A stretch of DNA of 5,141 nucleotides from Hyphomicrobiaceae bacterium (GCA_017353825.1 JAFMSC010000337.1:1-5141); one strand, 5' to 3'; shown: positions 1 through 5,141, counted from the first letter of the stretch. The notes: generated by a model not told the origin, from the sequence alone. Translations and numbers: made by a program.

Positions 1-57
1 GCCGATCGTTCCCACATTGCAGTGGGGCTTGATGCGGAAGAACTTCTCCTTGGCCAC
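1..57 (-). CDS. tuf: Elongation factor Tu, N-terminal fragment (runs off the left edge)
   Basis: Read on the minus strand, bases 57 to 1 give MAKEKFFRIKPHCNVGTIG, with GTG as the start codon. This is the characteristic EF-Tu N-terminus that precedes the GHVDHGKT P-loop; 15 of 19 positions match E. coli EF-Tu as I remember it. EF-Tu is the GTPase that delivers aminoacyl-tRNA to the ribosome in the cytoplasm. The GTG start is supported by the family N-terminus and by GAGGAAAG at 69-62, whose AGGA lies 7 bases upstream. The ATG at 71-69 is in another frame. An in-frame TGA occurs further upstream and no in-frame ATG intervenes. Phe at position 7 and Ile at 9 differ from the usual Glu and Thr. 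The gene is divergent from the sugar cluster. No fusA end is visible just upstream, so this is not the usual fusA-tuf junction; it may be the tufB-type copy. The rest of the gene lies outside the window. Confidence 0.9.
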   Translation of the reverse strand, partial: MAKEKFFRIKPHCNVGTIG

Positions 58-61
58 GGGA

Positions 62-163
62 CTTTCCTCATGGGGTCGAGCTCTCGTGCGTTCCTTTCAC
101 ACGGCCCGAGACACCACGAGAGCTTGCCGGTGCCCGGAGCCGCCTTTGCGTCCGGGCCGGCAA
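62..163 (-). promoter_or_regulatory. Structured 5' leader of tuf with ribosome binding site
   Basis: Three elements are seen reading toward tuf. First, a hairpin at 163-124: TTGCCGG (124-130) pairs with CCGGCAA (157-163) and CCCGGA (133-138) with TCCGGG (151-156), giving 13 pairs, a 2-base bulge at 131-132 and a 12-base loop. Second, a perfect 10-bp inverted repeat, AGCTCTCGTG (79-88) with CACGAGAGCT (115-124), with a 26-base interior. The two share base 124, so one pair must open if both form together. Third, the ribosome binding site GAGGAAAG (69-62). Neither hairpin is followed by a T-run, so they do not look like simple terminators. I do not recognise a known riboswitch or tRNA here. A role in stability or control of the tuf mRNA is inference, and no convincing sigma-70 promoter was found upstream. 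Confidence 0.5.
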
Positions 164-370
164 TCGACTTGGTCAGATGGGACGGTCGGTCAGGCCCGGG
201 GCAAAGCCGTAGCGGTCGCGGGGGAGGGAGCCCGCATCATCGAGTCCAGCGATGACCAAGACCGCCGCATGGGAGGTGCGCTTCCGGGGATACCATTCGC
301 GAGGAGCAGAAGACGAGGCGCTATTAACCATGTCGCGCGCACATTGCAAGCACGATCTGCGATCGTACTA

Positions 371-478
371 TTCCGGCCGGCATTTTTCCGGTCGACATTT
401 TCCGGCCGACATTTTCCGGCCGACATGTTTCGCAGGGACCCGGGATGTTTCGCAGGGACCCGACATTTTTGGCAGGGA
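371..478. repeat. Compound tandem repeat array of two unit families
   Basis: Family A has four 14-15-base units: TTCCGGCCGGCATTT (371-385), TTCCGGTCGACATTT (386-400), TCCGGCCGACATTT (401-414) and a partial TCCGGCCGACAT (415-426). Family B has three units with a 20-base period: CATGTTTCGCAGGGACCCG (424-442), GATGTTTCGCAGGGACCCG (444-462) and a degenerate, shortened copy, CATTTTTGGCAGGGA (464-478). The families share a CAT/ACAT joint. Short multiple repeats of this kind occur at the ends of IS21-like insertion sequences, so this may be a relic transposon end, but no transposase gene is visible here. It could also be a protein-binding array or a simple slippage product. The repeat units are seen directly; the origin is inference. 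Confidence 0.8.
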
Positions 479-498
479 GGAAGCCGCCGTCTTGGCAG

Positions 499-549
499 TA
501 AGAAGGAGGGGCGCCGTCTGCTTCGGGAGGGGGACGATGACGGCGCCCC
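499..549 (-). terminator. Intrinsic-terminator-like hairpin ending the candidate sRNA
   Basis: GGGGCGCCGTC (549-539, minus strand) pairs perfectly with GACGGCGCCCC (518-508), giving an 11-bp GC-rich stem with a 20-base loop. The minus-strand sequence after the stem is TCCTTCTTACT, which is T-rich but not a clean T-run, so termination may be partial. On the plus strand the hairpin is not followed by T residues, which favours action on leftward transcripts. Confidence 0.45.
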
Positions 550-616
550 GATTGCCACCTTGACCCGTTGGGGGGAAAGGCCAAATCGCCCGGGGGGAGC
601 GGGCGCGGTGGCTCAC
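499..616 (-). ncRNA. Candidate stress-regulated small RNA with three C-rich hairpin loops
   Basis: Structure seen on the minus strand, 5' to 3'. A closing stem GCCACC (612-607) pairs with GGTGGC (559-554). It encloses hairpin 1, CGCCC/GGGCG (605-601 with 591-587), with loop GCTCCCCCC, and hairpin 2, TTGGCC/GGTCAA (584-579 with 565-560, one G-U pair), with loop TTTCCCCCCAACG. A 4-base linker leads to hairpin 3, a perfect 11-bp stem (549-539 with 518-508) whose 20-base loop contains CCCCCTCCC, followed by U-rich TCCTTCTTACT. An EcfG-type promoter match lies just upstream at 648-623. The predicted transcript is about 115-120 nucleotides; its ends are estimated. C-rich loops that pair with Shine-Dalgarno sequences are known in alphaproteobacterial sRNAs, including the general-stress sRNA GsrN of Caulobacter. 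Assignment to any known family is not claimed. The alternative is a mobile-element end with a terminator. Confidence 0.5.
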
Positions 617-622
617 ACAGGA

Positions 623-648
623 AACGTCGGTGAGCCGTCTCCGGTTCC
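623..648 (-). promoter_or_regulatory. EcfG (general stress sigma factor)-type promoter, leftward
   Basis: On the minus strand GGAAC (648-644) is followed after exactly 17 bases (643-627) by CGTT (626-623). This matches the alphaproteobacterial EcfG/RpoE2/SigT consensus GGAAC-N16/17-CGTT at every specified base. It would start transcription near 619-614, directly at the 5' edge of the predicted structured RNA, which supports both calls. It points away from the GH15 gene and toward tuf, whose start is more than 500 bases away and behind a terminator-like hairpin. Confidence 0.55.
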
Positions 649-859
649 GCACGAATGCAAGCTAAGGCCTTGCGGTGCCCAAGGAGTTGGAAACGGTGTT
701 TACGCTGTTTTCGGTCGGGATTTCCCATTAATGAACTTCGTGGGCGGCGCCTTGCTCTGGTCGCACTTGGTTAGGCTAGTTCGATGCGGCCGGCGGCGGC
801 AGCACGAGGCCCCGCCCCAACTCCCACCTGCACGGATCAAGCTCCACGGTTCAAGGTAA

Positions 860-2668
860 ATGGCGTCGGACTCAGCCAAAGCCCCTGCTGCCCTCGATCT
901 GGGCGTGATCGGCAACTGCCGCACCGCAGCCCTGCTGGACACCAAAGGCCGCCTGGTCTGGTGGTGCTTCCCGCGCTTCGACGCCGACCCCGTCTTCTCC
1001 CGCCTGCTGGCTGGCGACGAGGAGAAGGGATTCTGCGACGTGTGCCTGGAGGGCGCCGTCGCCCACGAAACCGCCTACCTGCGCAACACCGCCATCATCC
1101 GCACCACCATCCGCGACGGCGCCGGCAATGCCGTCACGATCACCGATTTCACGCCACGTTTCCGGCGCTTCGAGCGGGTCTTCAACCCGCCTCAGATCTT
1201 CCGGCGCATCGAGCCGGCGGGCGGGCTTCCACGCGTCAAGATCAGGGTGAGACCGACGTTCAATTACGGCCAACCACCCGTCAGCCGGGCGCAGGGATCG
1301 AACCACATCCGCTACGCCGGCGGCGTCGACACGGTCCGCCTCACCACCGACGCCCCGCTCTCCTACATCGCGCACGAGGCGGCGTTCGCGCTCGTCAAGC
1401 CGGTCAACCTCATCCTCGGCCCGGACGAACCGTTCGAGGCCGCAGTGGACCCGTCCGCTCAGGAGTTCCTGGAGCGCACGCGGCAATACTGGCTCGATTG
1501 GACGCGCTCACTCGCGGTGCCGCTGGAGTACCAGGCCGACGTGATCCGCGCCGCGATCACCCTCAAGCTCTGCAACTTCGAGGAGACCGGGGCCATCATC
1601 GCCGCCCACACCACCTCGATCCCGGAGGCGCCTGGCTCACAGCGCACCTGGGACTACCGCTACTGCTGGTTGCGTGATGCGTTTTTCGTCATCAAGGCGC
1701 TCAATCGCCTCGGCACCACGCAGACCATGGAAGAGTACATCCACTACATCACCAACATCGCGGTGGAGGCCGAGCGCCCGCTGCGGCCGGTCTACGGCAT
1801 CGTGTCGGTGGACCCGCTGGAGGAGCGCTTCGCCACCGACCTGGCGGGCTTCCAAGGCATGGGGCCGGTTCGCATCGGCAACCAGGCGGCCGAGCAGCTG
1901 CAGCACGATTCCTACGGCAGCGTAATCCTGGGCGCCGCGCAGATGTTCATCGACGAGCGCTTGCCCCGCATGGGCGACGCGGCCCTCTTCCGCCGCCTGG
2001 AGCCGCTGGGCGCCCAGGCGCGGCGCTTCGCCTTCGAGCCCGACGCGGGCCCATGGGAGTATCGGCGGCGCCAGCGCGTGCACACCCATTCGGCCACCAT
2101 GTGCTGGGTGGCTTGCGATCGGTTGGCGAGCATCGCTCACCGGCTGGGCCTAACCGACCGCACCCACTACTGGCGCGAGCAGGCCAACCAGCTGCGTACC
2201 CAGATCCTGACGCGAGCCTGGAACGAGCGCCTGGGCGCGATCGCCGGCGCGCTCGACCATGACGAGCTCGACGCCAGCGTTCTGTTGCTGCCCGACCTCG
2301 GCCTCCTGCCCGCCACCGACCAGCGCTTCGCGCGCACCTGTGACATCATCGGCAAGGAGCTGATGCGCAACGGCTTCATCATGCGCTACGTGGCCGAGGA
2401 CGACTTCGGCCTGCCCGAGACCGCCTTCCTCGTCTGCCAGTTCTGGTACATCGACGCCCTCGTCGGGCTCGGCCGCAAGGAGGAAGCGCGACAGTTGTTC
2501 AGCGATCTCCTCGCGCGGCGCAACGCCTTCGGCCTGCTGTCGGAGGACATCCACCCGCTAAGCGGGGAGCTCTGGGGCAACCTGCCGCAGACCTATTCCA
2601 TGGCCGGTATAGTGAACACCGCGCGCATCCTATCCCGCAGTTGGCAGGAAGCTTGGGTAACCTCGTAG
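860..2668 (+). CDS. Glycoside hydrolase family 15 protein (trehalase/glucoamylase-like)
   Basis: 602 residues, a usual length for bacterial single-polypeptide GH15 enzymes. The N-terminal beta-sandwich domain begins with the typical LGVIGNCRTAALLD..GRLVWWCFPRFDADPVF pattern (residues about 14-46). The C-terminal (alpha/alpha)6 barrel (about 225-595) carries TWDYRYCWLRDA (263-274), GPWEYRRRQRVHTHSA (397-412, candidate general acid Glu400), FWYIDALVGLGRKEEA (528-543) and GLLSEDIHPLSGELWGNLPQTYS (558-580, candidate general base Glu562). The family inverts alpha-glucosidic bonds by hydrolysis; substrates include trehalose, maltodextrins and isomaltose. No signal peptide is seen, so it is probably cytoplasmic. 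The start is fixed because an in-frame TAA (857-859) abuts the ATG; only a close AAGG (853-856) serves as a weak ribosome binding site. Position next to otsA suggests a trehalose-related substrate, but glucoamylase activity cannot be excluded. Met581 stands where many relatives have His. Confidence 0.92.
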   Translation: MASDSAKAPAALDLGVIGNCRTAALLDTKGRLVWWCFPRFDADPVFSRLLAGDEEKGFCDVCLEGAVAHETAYLRNTAIIRTTIRDGAGNAVTITDFTPRFRRFERVFNPPQIFRRIEPAGGLPRVKIRVRPTFNYGQPPVSRAQGSNHIRYAGGVDTVRLTTDAPLSYIAHEAAFALVKPVNLILGPDEPFEAAVDPSAQEFLERTRQYWLDWTRSLAVPLEYQADVIRAAITLKLCNFEETGAIIAAHTTSIPEAPGSQRTWDYRYCWLRDAFFVIKALNRLGTTQTMEEYIHYITNIAVEAERPLRPVYGIVSVDPLEERFATDLAGFQGMGPVRIGNQAAEQLQHDSYGSVILGAAQMFIDERLPRMGDAALFRRLEPLGAQARRFAFEPDAGPWEYRRRQRVHTHSATMCWVACDRLASIAHRLGLTDRTHYWREQANQLRTQILTRAWNERLGAIAGALDHDELDASVLLLPDLGLLPATDQRFARTCDIIGKELMRNGFIMRYVAEDDFGLPETAFLVCQFWYIDALVGLGRKEEARQLFSDLLARRNAFGLLSEDIHPLSGELWGNLPQTYSMAGIVNTARILSRSWQEAWVTS

Positions 2669-2709
2669 CGATTTTGGCGGCGGCAGCGCGAGGGAGCCGC
2701 CGTCGAGCC

Positions 2710-2734
2710 GGAACCATGGCGCTGGGCAGGAGTT
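2710..2734 (+). promoter_or_regulatory. EcfG-like stress promoter upstream of otsA
   Basis: GGAAC (2710-2714) is followed by 17 bases and GTT (2732-2734), that is GGAAC-N16-AGTT, one base off the CGTT consensus. It also fits the Sinorhizobium RpoE2 form GGAAC-N18-TT exactly. It sits in the 179-base gap between the GH15 stop and the otsA ATG and would give a leader of roughly 105 bases. Trehalose synthesis genes are often in the EcfG general-stress regulon of alphaproteobacteria, which makes the location plausible. The match is short, so chance remains possible. Confidence 0.4.
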
Positions 2735-2847
2735 GTGCGCAGTAAAGTTGCGGCTGGGAGGAAGACGCGTGGGGCCGAAGAGGGCTCCGGCGTGCCTACG
2801 GCTGACCGGACCCTCTGTCGCAAGTCTGCAAGAGAGGCGGTCCCAGC

Positions 2848-4326
2848 ATGAGCCGCGTCGTTCTCGTCTCCAATCGCGTTATGGACCTGCGCAAGGCTGC
2901 GCAGGCCGGCGGCGTGGCCGTGGCGCTCGCGCACATCGTGCGCACACGGCCTTCGCTCTGGTTCGGCTGGTCGGGCGAAGTCAAGCCGGCCGAGGAGGCA
3001 GCCGTCCCCACCCAGACGGGGCGCATGGTCACGGTGCCGCTCTCGCCCACCGAGCATGAGCGCTACTACCTGGGCTACGCCAACTCGGTGCTCTGGCCGG
3101 TCTTTCACAACCGCCTCGACGTGGCCCAATTCGAGGCAGGCTACTTCGAGCAGTACATCGAGGTTAACCGGCGGCTGGCCTCGCTCCTGCAACCGCTCAT
3201 CCGCGCCGAGGACGTGATCTGGGTGCACGATTACCACCTGATCCCGCTGGCGGTGGAGCTGAGGCGGCTCGGGGTTCTCAACCGCATCGGGTTCTACCTG
3301 CACATCCCGTTCCCGCCCTGGCAGACCTTCATCGCGCTGCCCGAGCACGCCCAGCTTGCGCGCTGCCTTGCTGCCTACGACCTCGTCGGCCTGCAGACGA
3401 TGGCGGATGTGTCGAACCTGCTCGACTACCTGGCGAACGGCGTGCACGGAAGCGTCACGCCGGACGGGCGCATCCGCATGTTCGACCGTCTCCTGACTGT
3501 CGCGAGCTTTCCAATCGGCATCGACGTGGCGGATTTCACGAGGACCGTGCGCGACGTAGCGCTCGTCCAGGGACGCGGCATGCGACGCATCATCGGCGTG
3601 GACCGACTGGACTACACCAAGGGCCTGCCGCAGAAGTTCAAGGCCTTCGGGCAGTTCCTGGAATCGAACCCGCAGTACCGCCGGCAGGTCGTGTTGACGC
3701 AGATCGCGCCGCCCACCCGCGAGAACGTGGGGGCCTACGCCGACATCCGCCAGCAGCTGGAAACGCTCGCCGGCTCGATCAACGGTTGCTTCGGCGAACT
3801 CGACTGGGTGCCAATCCACTATATCCATCGCGCCGCCCCGCGCCGCCGGCTCACCGCCATCTACCGGTCCTCGCGCATTGCGCTCGTCACACCGCTGCGC
3901 GACGGCATGAACCTGGTGGCGAAGGAATACGTCGCCTCCCAGGACCCTGAGGACCCCGGCGTTCTGATCCTGTCGCGCTTCGCCGGCGCCGCCGAAGAGC
4001 TGGCGCAGGCGCTGATCGTCAATCCTTACGACATCTACGCCACCGCCGAGGTCGTCCGCGCGGCCTTGGAAATGCAGCTTGACGAGCGGCGCGCGCGCCA
4101 TCGGGCGCTGATGGCGGTGATCGAGAAGTCGGATCTGGCAGAGTGGTGCAACTCCTTCTTAAGGGCGCTTTCACGAGCGTCGGCGAATAATGATCCCACC
4201 ACCTGGACCCAGCCTGAGTCCATTCGCCGGGCCATGGAGAGGCTGAGCCAGTCGGTTCACACGTCGCCTTCGGACCCAACGGAACGTGGGCCCCAGGCGG
4301 CGCCGACGCCCACATACCCGTGTTAG
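2848..4326 (+). CDS. otsA: Trehalose-6-phosphate synthase (UDP/ADP-glucose:glucose-6-phosphate glucosyltransferase, GT20)
   Basis: 492 residues; E. coli OtsA has 474. OtsA transfers glucose from a nucleotide sugar to glucose-6-phosphate, giving trehalose-6-phosphate in the cytoplasm. Family motifs appear in order: SNR (8-10), GG (21-22), WFGWSGE (38-44), NSVLWPVFH (79-87), HDYHL (127-131), HIPFP (152-156), VDRLDYTKGLP (251-261), TQIAPP (284-289) and TPLRDGMNLVAKEYVA (348-363). Arg253, Lys258, Asp352 and Glu360 correspond to E. coli Arg262, Lys267, Asp361 and Glu369, so the active site looks complete. There is no fused phosphatase domain. The start matches the E. coli N-terminus MSRxxxVSNR; GAGG at 2834-2837 is a modest ribosome binding site 10 bases upstream. 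After about residue 440 there is a Pro/Ser/Thr-rich tail of about 50 residues without recognisable motifs. It is in the same orientation as the GH15 gene but has its own candidate stress promoter. OtsB must be encoded elsewhere. Confidence 0.97.
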   Translation: MSRVVLVSNRVMDLRKAAQAGGVAVALAHIVRTRPSLWFGWSGEVKPAEEAAVPTQTGRMVTVPLSPTEHERYYLGYANSVLWPVFHNRLDVAQFEAGYFEQYIEVNRRLASLLQPLIRAEDVIWVHDYHLIPLAVELRRLGVLNRIGFYLHIPFPPWQTFIALPEHAQLARCLAAYDLVGLQTMADVSNLLDYLANGVHGSVTPDGRIRMFDRLLTVASFPIGIDVADFTRTVRDVALVQGRGMRRIIGVDRLDYTKGLPQKFKAFGQFLESNPQYRRQVVLTQIAPPTRENVGAYADIRQQLETLAGSINGCFGELDWVPIHYIHRAAPRRRLTAIYRSSRIALVTPLRDGMNLVAKEYVASQDPEDPGVLILSRFAGAAEELAQALIVNPYDIYATAEVVRAALEMQLDERRARHRALMAVIEKSDLAEWCNSFLRALSRASANNDPTTWTQPESIRRAMERLSQSVHTSPSDPTERGPQAAPTPTYPC

Positions 4327-4359
4327 CATTTGAATGAACGCAGATCTTGCGCCGCACGC

Positions 4360-4443
4360 GTTCTCTCTCCCCGCGCCGGTGGAGCGGGTAACAGGCTTGG
4401 TGATGCAGGGCGAGCGGGGGATCAGCGCCGGGAGAGGGAGAAC
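4360..4443 (+). promoter_or_regulatory. Inverted repeat that would sequester the kinase ribosome binding site
   Basis: GTTCTC (4360-4365) pairs with GAGAAC (4438-4443), TCTCCC (4366-4371) with GGGAGA (4430-4435), and GCGC (4373-4376) with GCGC (4425-4428). There is one C-C mismatch (4372/4429) and a 2-base bulge (4436-4437), so 16 pairs close a loop of 48 bases (4377-4424). The right arm contains the kinase Shine-Dalgarno GGAG (4437-4440), 6 bases before the ATG. The pairing is seen directly. Translational control by this fold is inference, and the purine-rich Shine-Dalgarno makes pairing with a pyrimidine-rich stretch easier by chance. Confidence 0.35.
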
Positions 4444-4446
4444 CAC

Positions 4447-5141
4447 ATGAAAGCCCTGACGGTGGGGGGCGCCATGTTCGATACGGTCGCCATCATCGCC
4501 GACGATCGCATCGAGCGCATGACCATGCTCAACGCCGATACCTCGTTCCTGCTGCTGGAGGAGGGTCGCAAGACCGAGGCGCTAGAGGTCTCCGCCCACG
4601 TGGGCGGCGGGGCGGTCAACGCGGCTGTGGCCATGTCCCGCCTCGGCTTCGACGTGGCCACTCTCGTCAAGCTGGGCCGCGACGAGCGCGCGGAGGCGGT
4701 GCTGAGCCACCTCATGCGCGAGGGCGTCTCCACGCGCTGGGTGGTGCGCGACGGCCGCGCCCCCACGGGAGCCTCGGTGCTCATCTCCTCGCACGACCGC
4801 AACGCGGCCATCTTCACCTTTCGCGGGGCCAACACGCTGCTCGATGAAAGCGACCTGCGCCAGGAGGCGTTCGGCGTCGACGTGGTCTATATCTCTTCGC
4901 TCAGCAACGAGTCGGCCGACACTTTTCCCGCCATCGTCGCCCGCGCCAAGGCGCACGCGGCGATCGTCGCCACCAATCCGCGCGTGCGGCAGCTCTCCTC
5001 GCGCGGCGCCGCGTTCCAGGAGGCGTTGACCGACATCGACATCCTGGCCATCAACCGCTCGGAGGCCGACGTGCTGGTGCCCGGCCTCGTGGCCCGCTTC
5101 GGCGAGGGCGGGCACTCGCTGCCGCTGGCGCCTGGCGAGAC
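4447..5141 (+). CDS. PfkB/ribokinase-family sugar kinase, N-terminal part (runs off the right edge)
   Basis: The frame stays open from ATG 4447 through 231 codons to the window end. The N-terminus LTVGGAMFDTVA (4-15) has the family Gly-Gly and substrate-binding Asp12. PfkB signature 1 spans HVGGGAVNAAVAMSRLG (51-67) to Gly77. APTGAS (105-110), FTFRGAN (123-129) and the NxxE magnesium/phosphate motif NRSE (203-206) follow. The catalytic second signature (DTxGAGD type) lies beyond the window, so activity cannot be judged. The family uses ATP to phosphorylate sugars or nucleosides; the substrate here is unknown. The start is supported by GGGAG at 4436-4440. The segment RMTMLNADTSFLLLEEGRKT (24-43) between the first strands and the signature is longer than in ribokinase proper. 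It follows otsA by 120 bases in the same orientation; cotranscription is possible. Confidence 0.93.
   Translation, partial: MKALTVGGAMFDTVAIIADDRIERMTMLNADTSFLLLEEGRKTEALEVSAHVGGGAVNAAVAMSRLGFDVATLVKLGRDERAEAVLSHLMREGVSTRWVVRDGRAPTGASVLISSHDRNAAIFTFRGANTLLDESDLRQEAFGVDVVYISSLSNESADTFPAIVARAKAHAAIVATNPRVRQLSSRGAAFQEALTDIDILAINRSEADVLVPGLVARFGEGGHSLPLAPGE

Larger units (their letters stand above)
58..859. other. Non-coding region between divergent tuf and the GH15 gene
   Basis: No convincing protein gene lies in these roughly 800 bases. Long open frames exist, including one from 17 that ends in a TAA directly abutting the GH15 ATG. Their translations are Arg/Gly/Pro-rich, run through the tandem repeats and hairpins, and resemble no family I know. 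Contents from left to right: tuf leader hairpins (79-163); about 190 featureless bases; a short dyad, ACGATC-tgc-GATCGT (352-366); a two-family tandem repeat array (371-478); a minus-strand structured RNA candidate (499-616) with its promoter (623-648); and about 200 bases upstream of the GH15 gene in which I see no clear sigma-70 or EcfG promoter. Either this is a true regulatory region or part of it is the remnant of a mobile element. Confidence 0.6.

Noticed and set aside
322..349. Possible sigma-70 promoter for tuf (TTGCAA, 16 bases, TTAATA on the minus strand)
   Set aside because: The -10 element matches the consensus at only two of six positions, so it cannot be supported.
352..366. ACGATC-tgc-GATCGT dyad beside the repeat array
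   Set aside because: A perfect 6-3-6 dyad, but short, with no linked gene that would point to an operator; kept only as an observation.
368..728. Minus-strand open frames across the repeat array and RNA candidate
   Set aside because: The translations follow the repeats (CRPENV, GRKMS-like runs) and show no known protein features. The base-pairing structure explains the region better.
17..859. 280-codon plus-strand open frame upstream of the GH15 gene
   Set aside because: Its translation is Arg/Gly/Pro-rich with no family resemblance, starts inside tuf on the opposite strand, and reads straight through the tandem repeats and hairpins. Stop-poor frames are expected at this GC content.
784..1677. 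297-codon plus-strand frame overlapping the GH15 start
   Set aside because: Arg/Pro/His-rich out-of-frame shadow of the GH15 gene, which has intact family motifs in its own frame.
2678..2702. CGGCGGC/GCCGCCG hairpin just after the GH15 stop codon
   Set aside because: Only 7 bp with an 11-base loop and no following T-run, in very GC-rich sequence; not enough to call a terminator.
2593..4101. 502-codon minus-strand open frame antisense to otsA
   Set aside because: It lies almost entirely opposite the clearly coding otsA frame and looks like a typical high-GC shadow (His/Arg/Asp/Val-rich, no motifs).
4282..4302. GGAAC in the otsA 3' end as a possible EcfG promoter for the kinase
   Set aside because: No GTT occurs at 16-19 bases downstream, so the -10 half of the motif is missing.

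Overview
The window is GC-rich bacterial DNA, most likely from an alphaproteobacterium (Rhizobiales/Rhodospirillales-like; inferred from gene style and from two sites matching the alphaproteobacterial EcfG general-stress promoter; order-level placement is uncertain). It holds a tail-first fragment of a translation gene, a long non-coding region with unusual structure, and a rightward cluster of sugar-metabolism genes.

Left edge, minus strand: the first 57 bases encode the N-terminal 19 residues of elongation factor Tu (tuf), starting at a GTG with a good ribosome binding site. Its 5' leader (about 62-163) contains two adjacent strong inverted repeats.

Positions 58-859 contain no convincing protein gene. 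They hold the tuf leader, a small dyad (352-366), a two-family tandem repeat array (371-478), and a compact predicted structured RNA on the minus strand (about 499-616). That RNA is preceded by a perfect GGAAC-N17-CGTT promoter match. It has three hairpins, each with a C-rich loop; two are enclosed by a closing stem and the third looks like a terminator. I consider it a candidate general-stress small RNA, similar in concept to Caulobacter GsrN or the C-rich-loop alphaproteobacterial sRNAs. This is the most interesting item in the window.

Positions 860-5141, plus strand: a glycoside hydrolase family 15 protein (860-2668), trehalose-6-phosphate synthase OtsA (2848-4326), and the first 231 codons of a PfkB/ribokinase-family sugar kinase (4447 to the window end). 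The 179-base gap before otsA carries a second EcfG-like site. The 120-base gap before the kinase carries an imperfect 16-bp inverted repeat that would bury the kinase ribosome binding site. No trehalose-6-phosphate phosphatase (OtsB) is present in the window.

Taken together, the right-hand part looks like a trehalose/alpha-glucan stress-metabolism locus. OtsA makes trehalose-6-phosphate, the GH15 enzyme probably hydrolyses trehalose or another alpha-glucoside, and the kinase acts on an unknown sugar or nucleoside. Stress-sigma control of otsA and of the small RNA is inferred from the two promoter matches.
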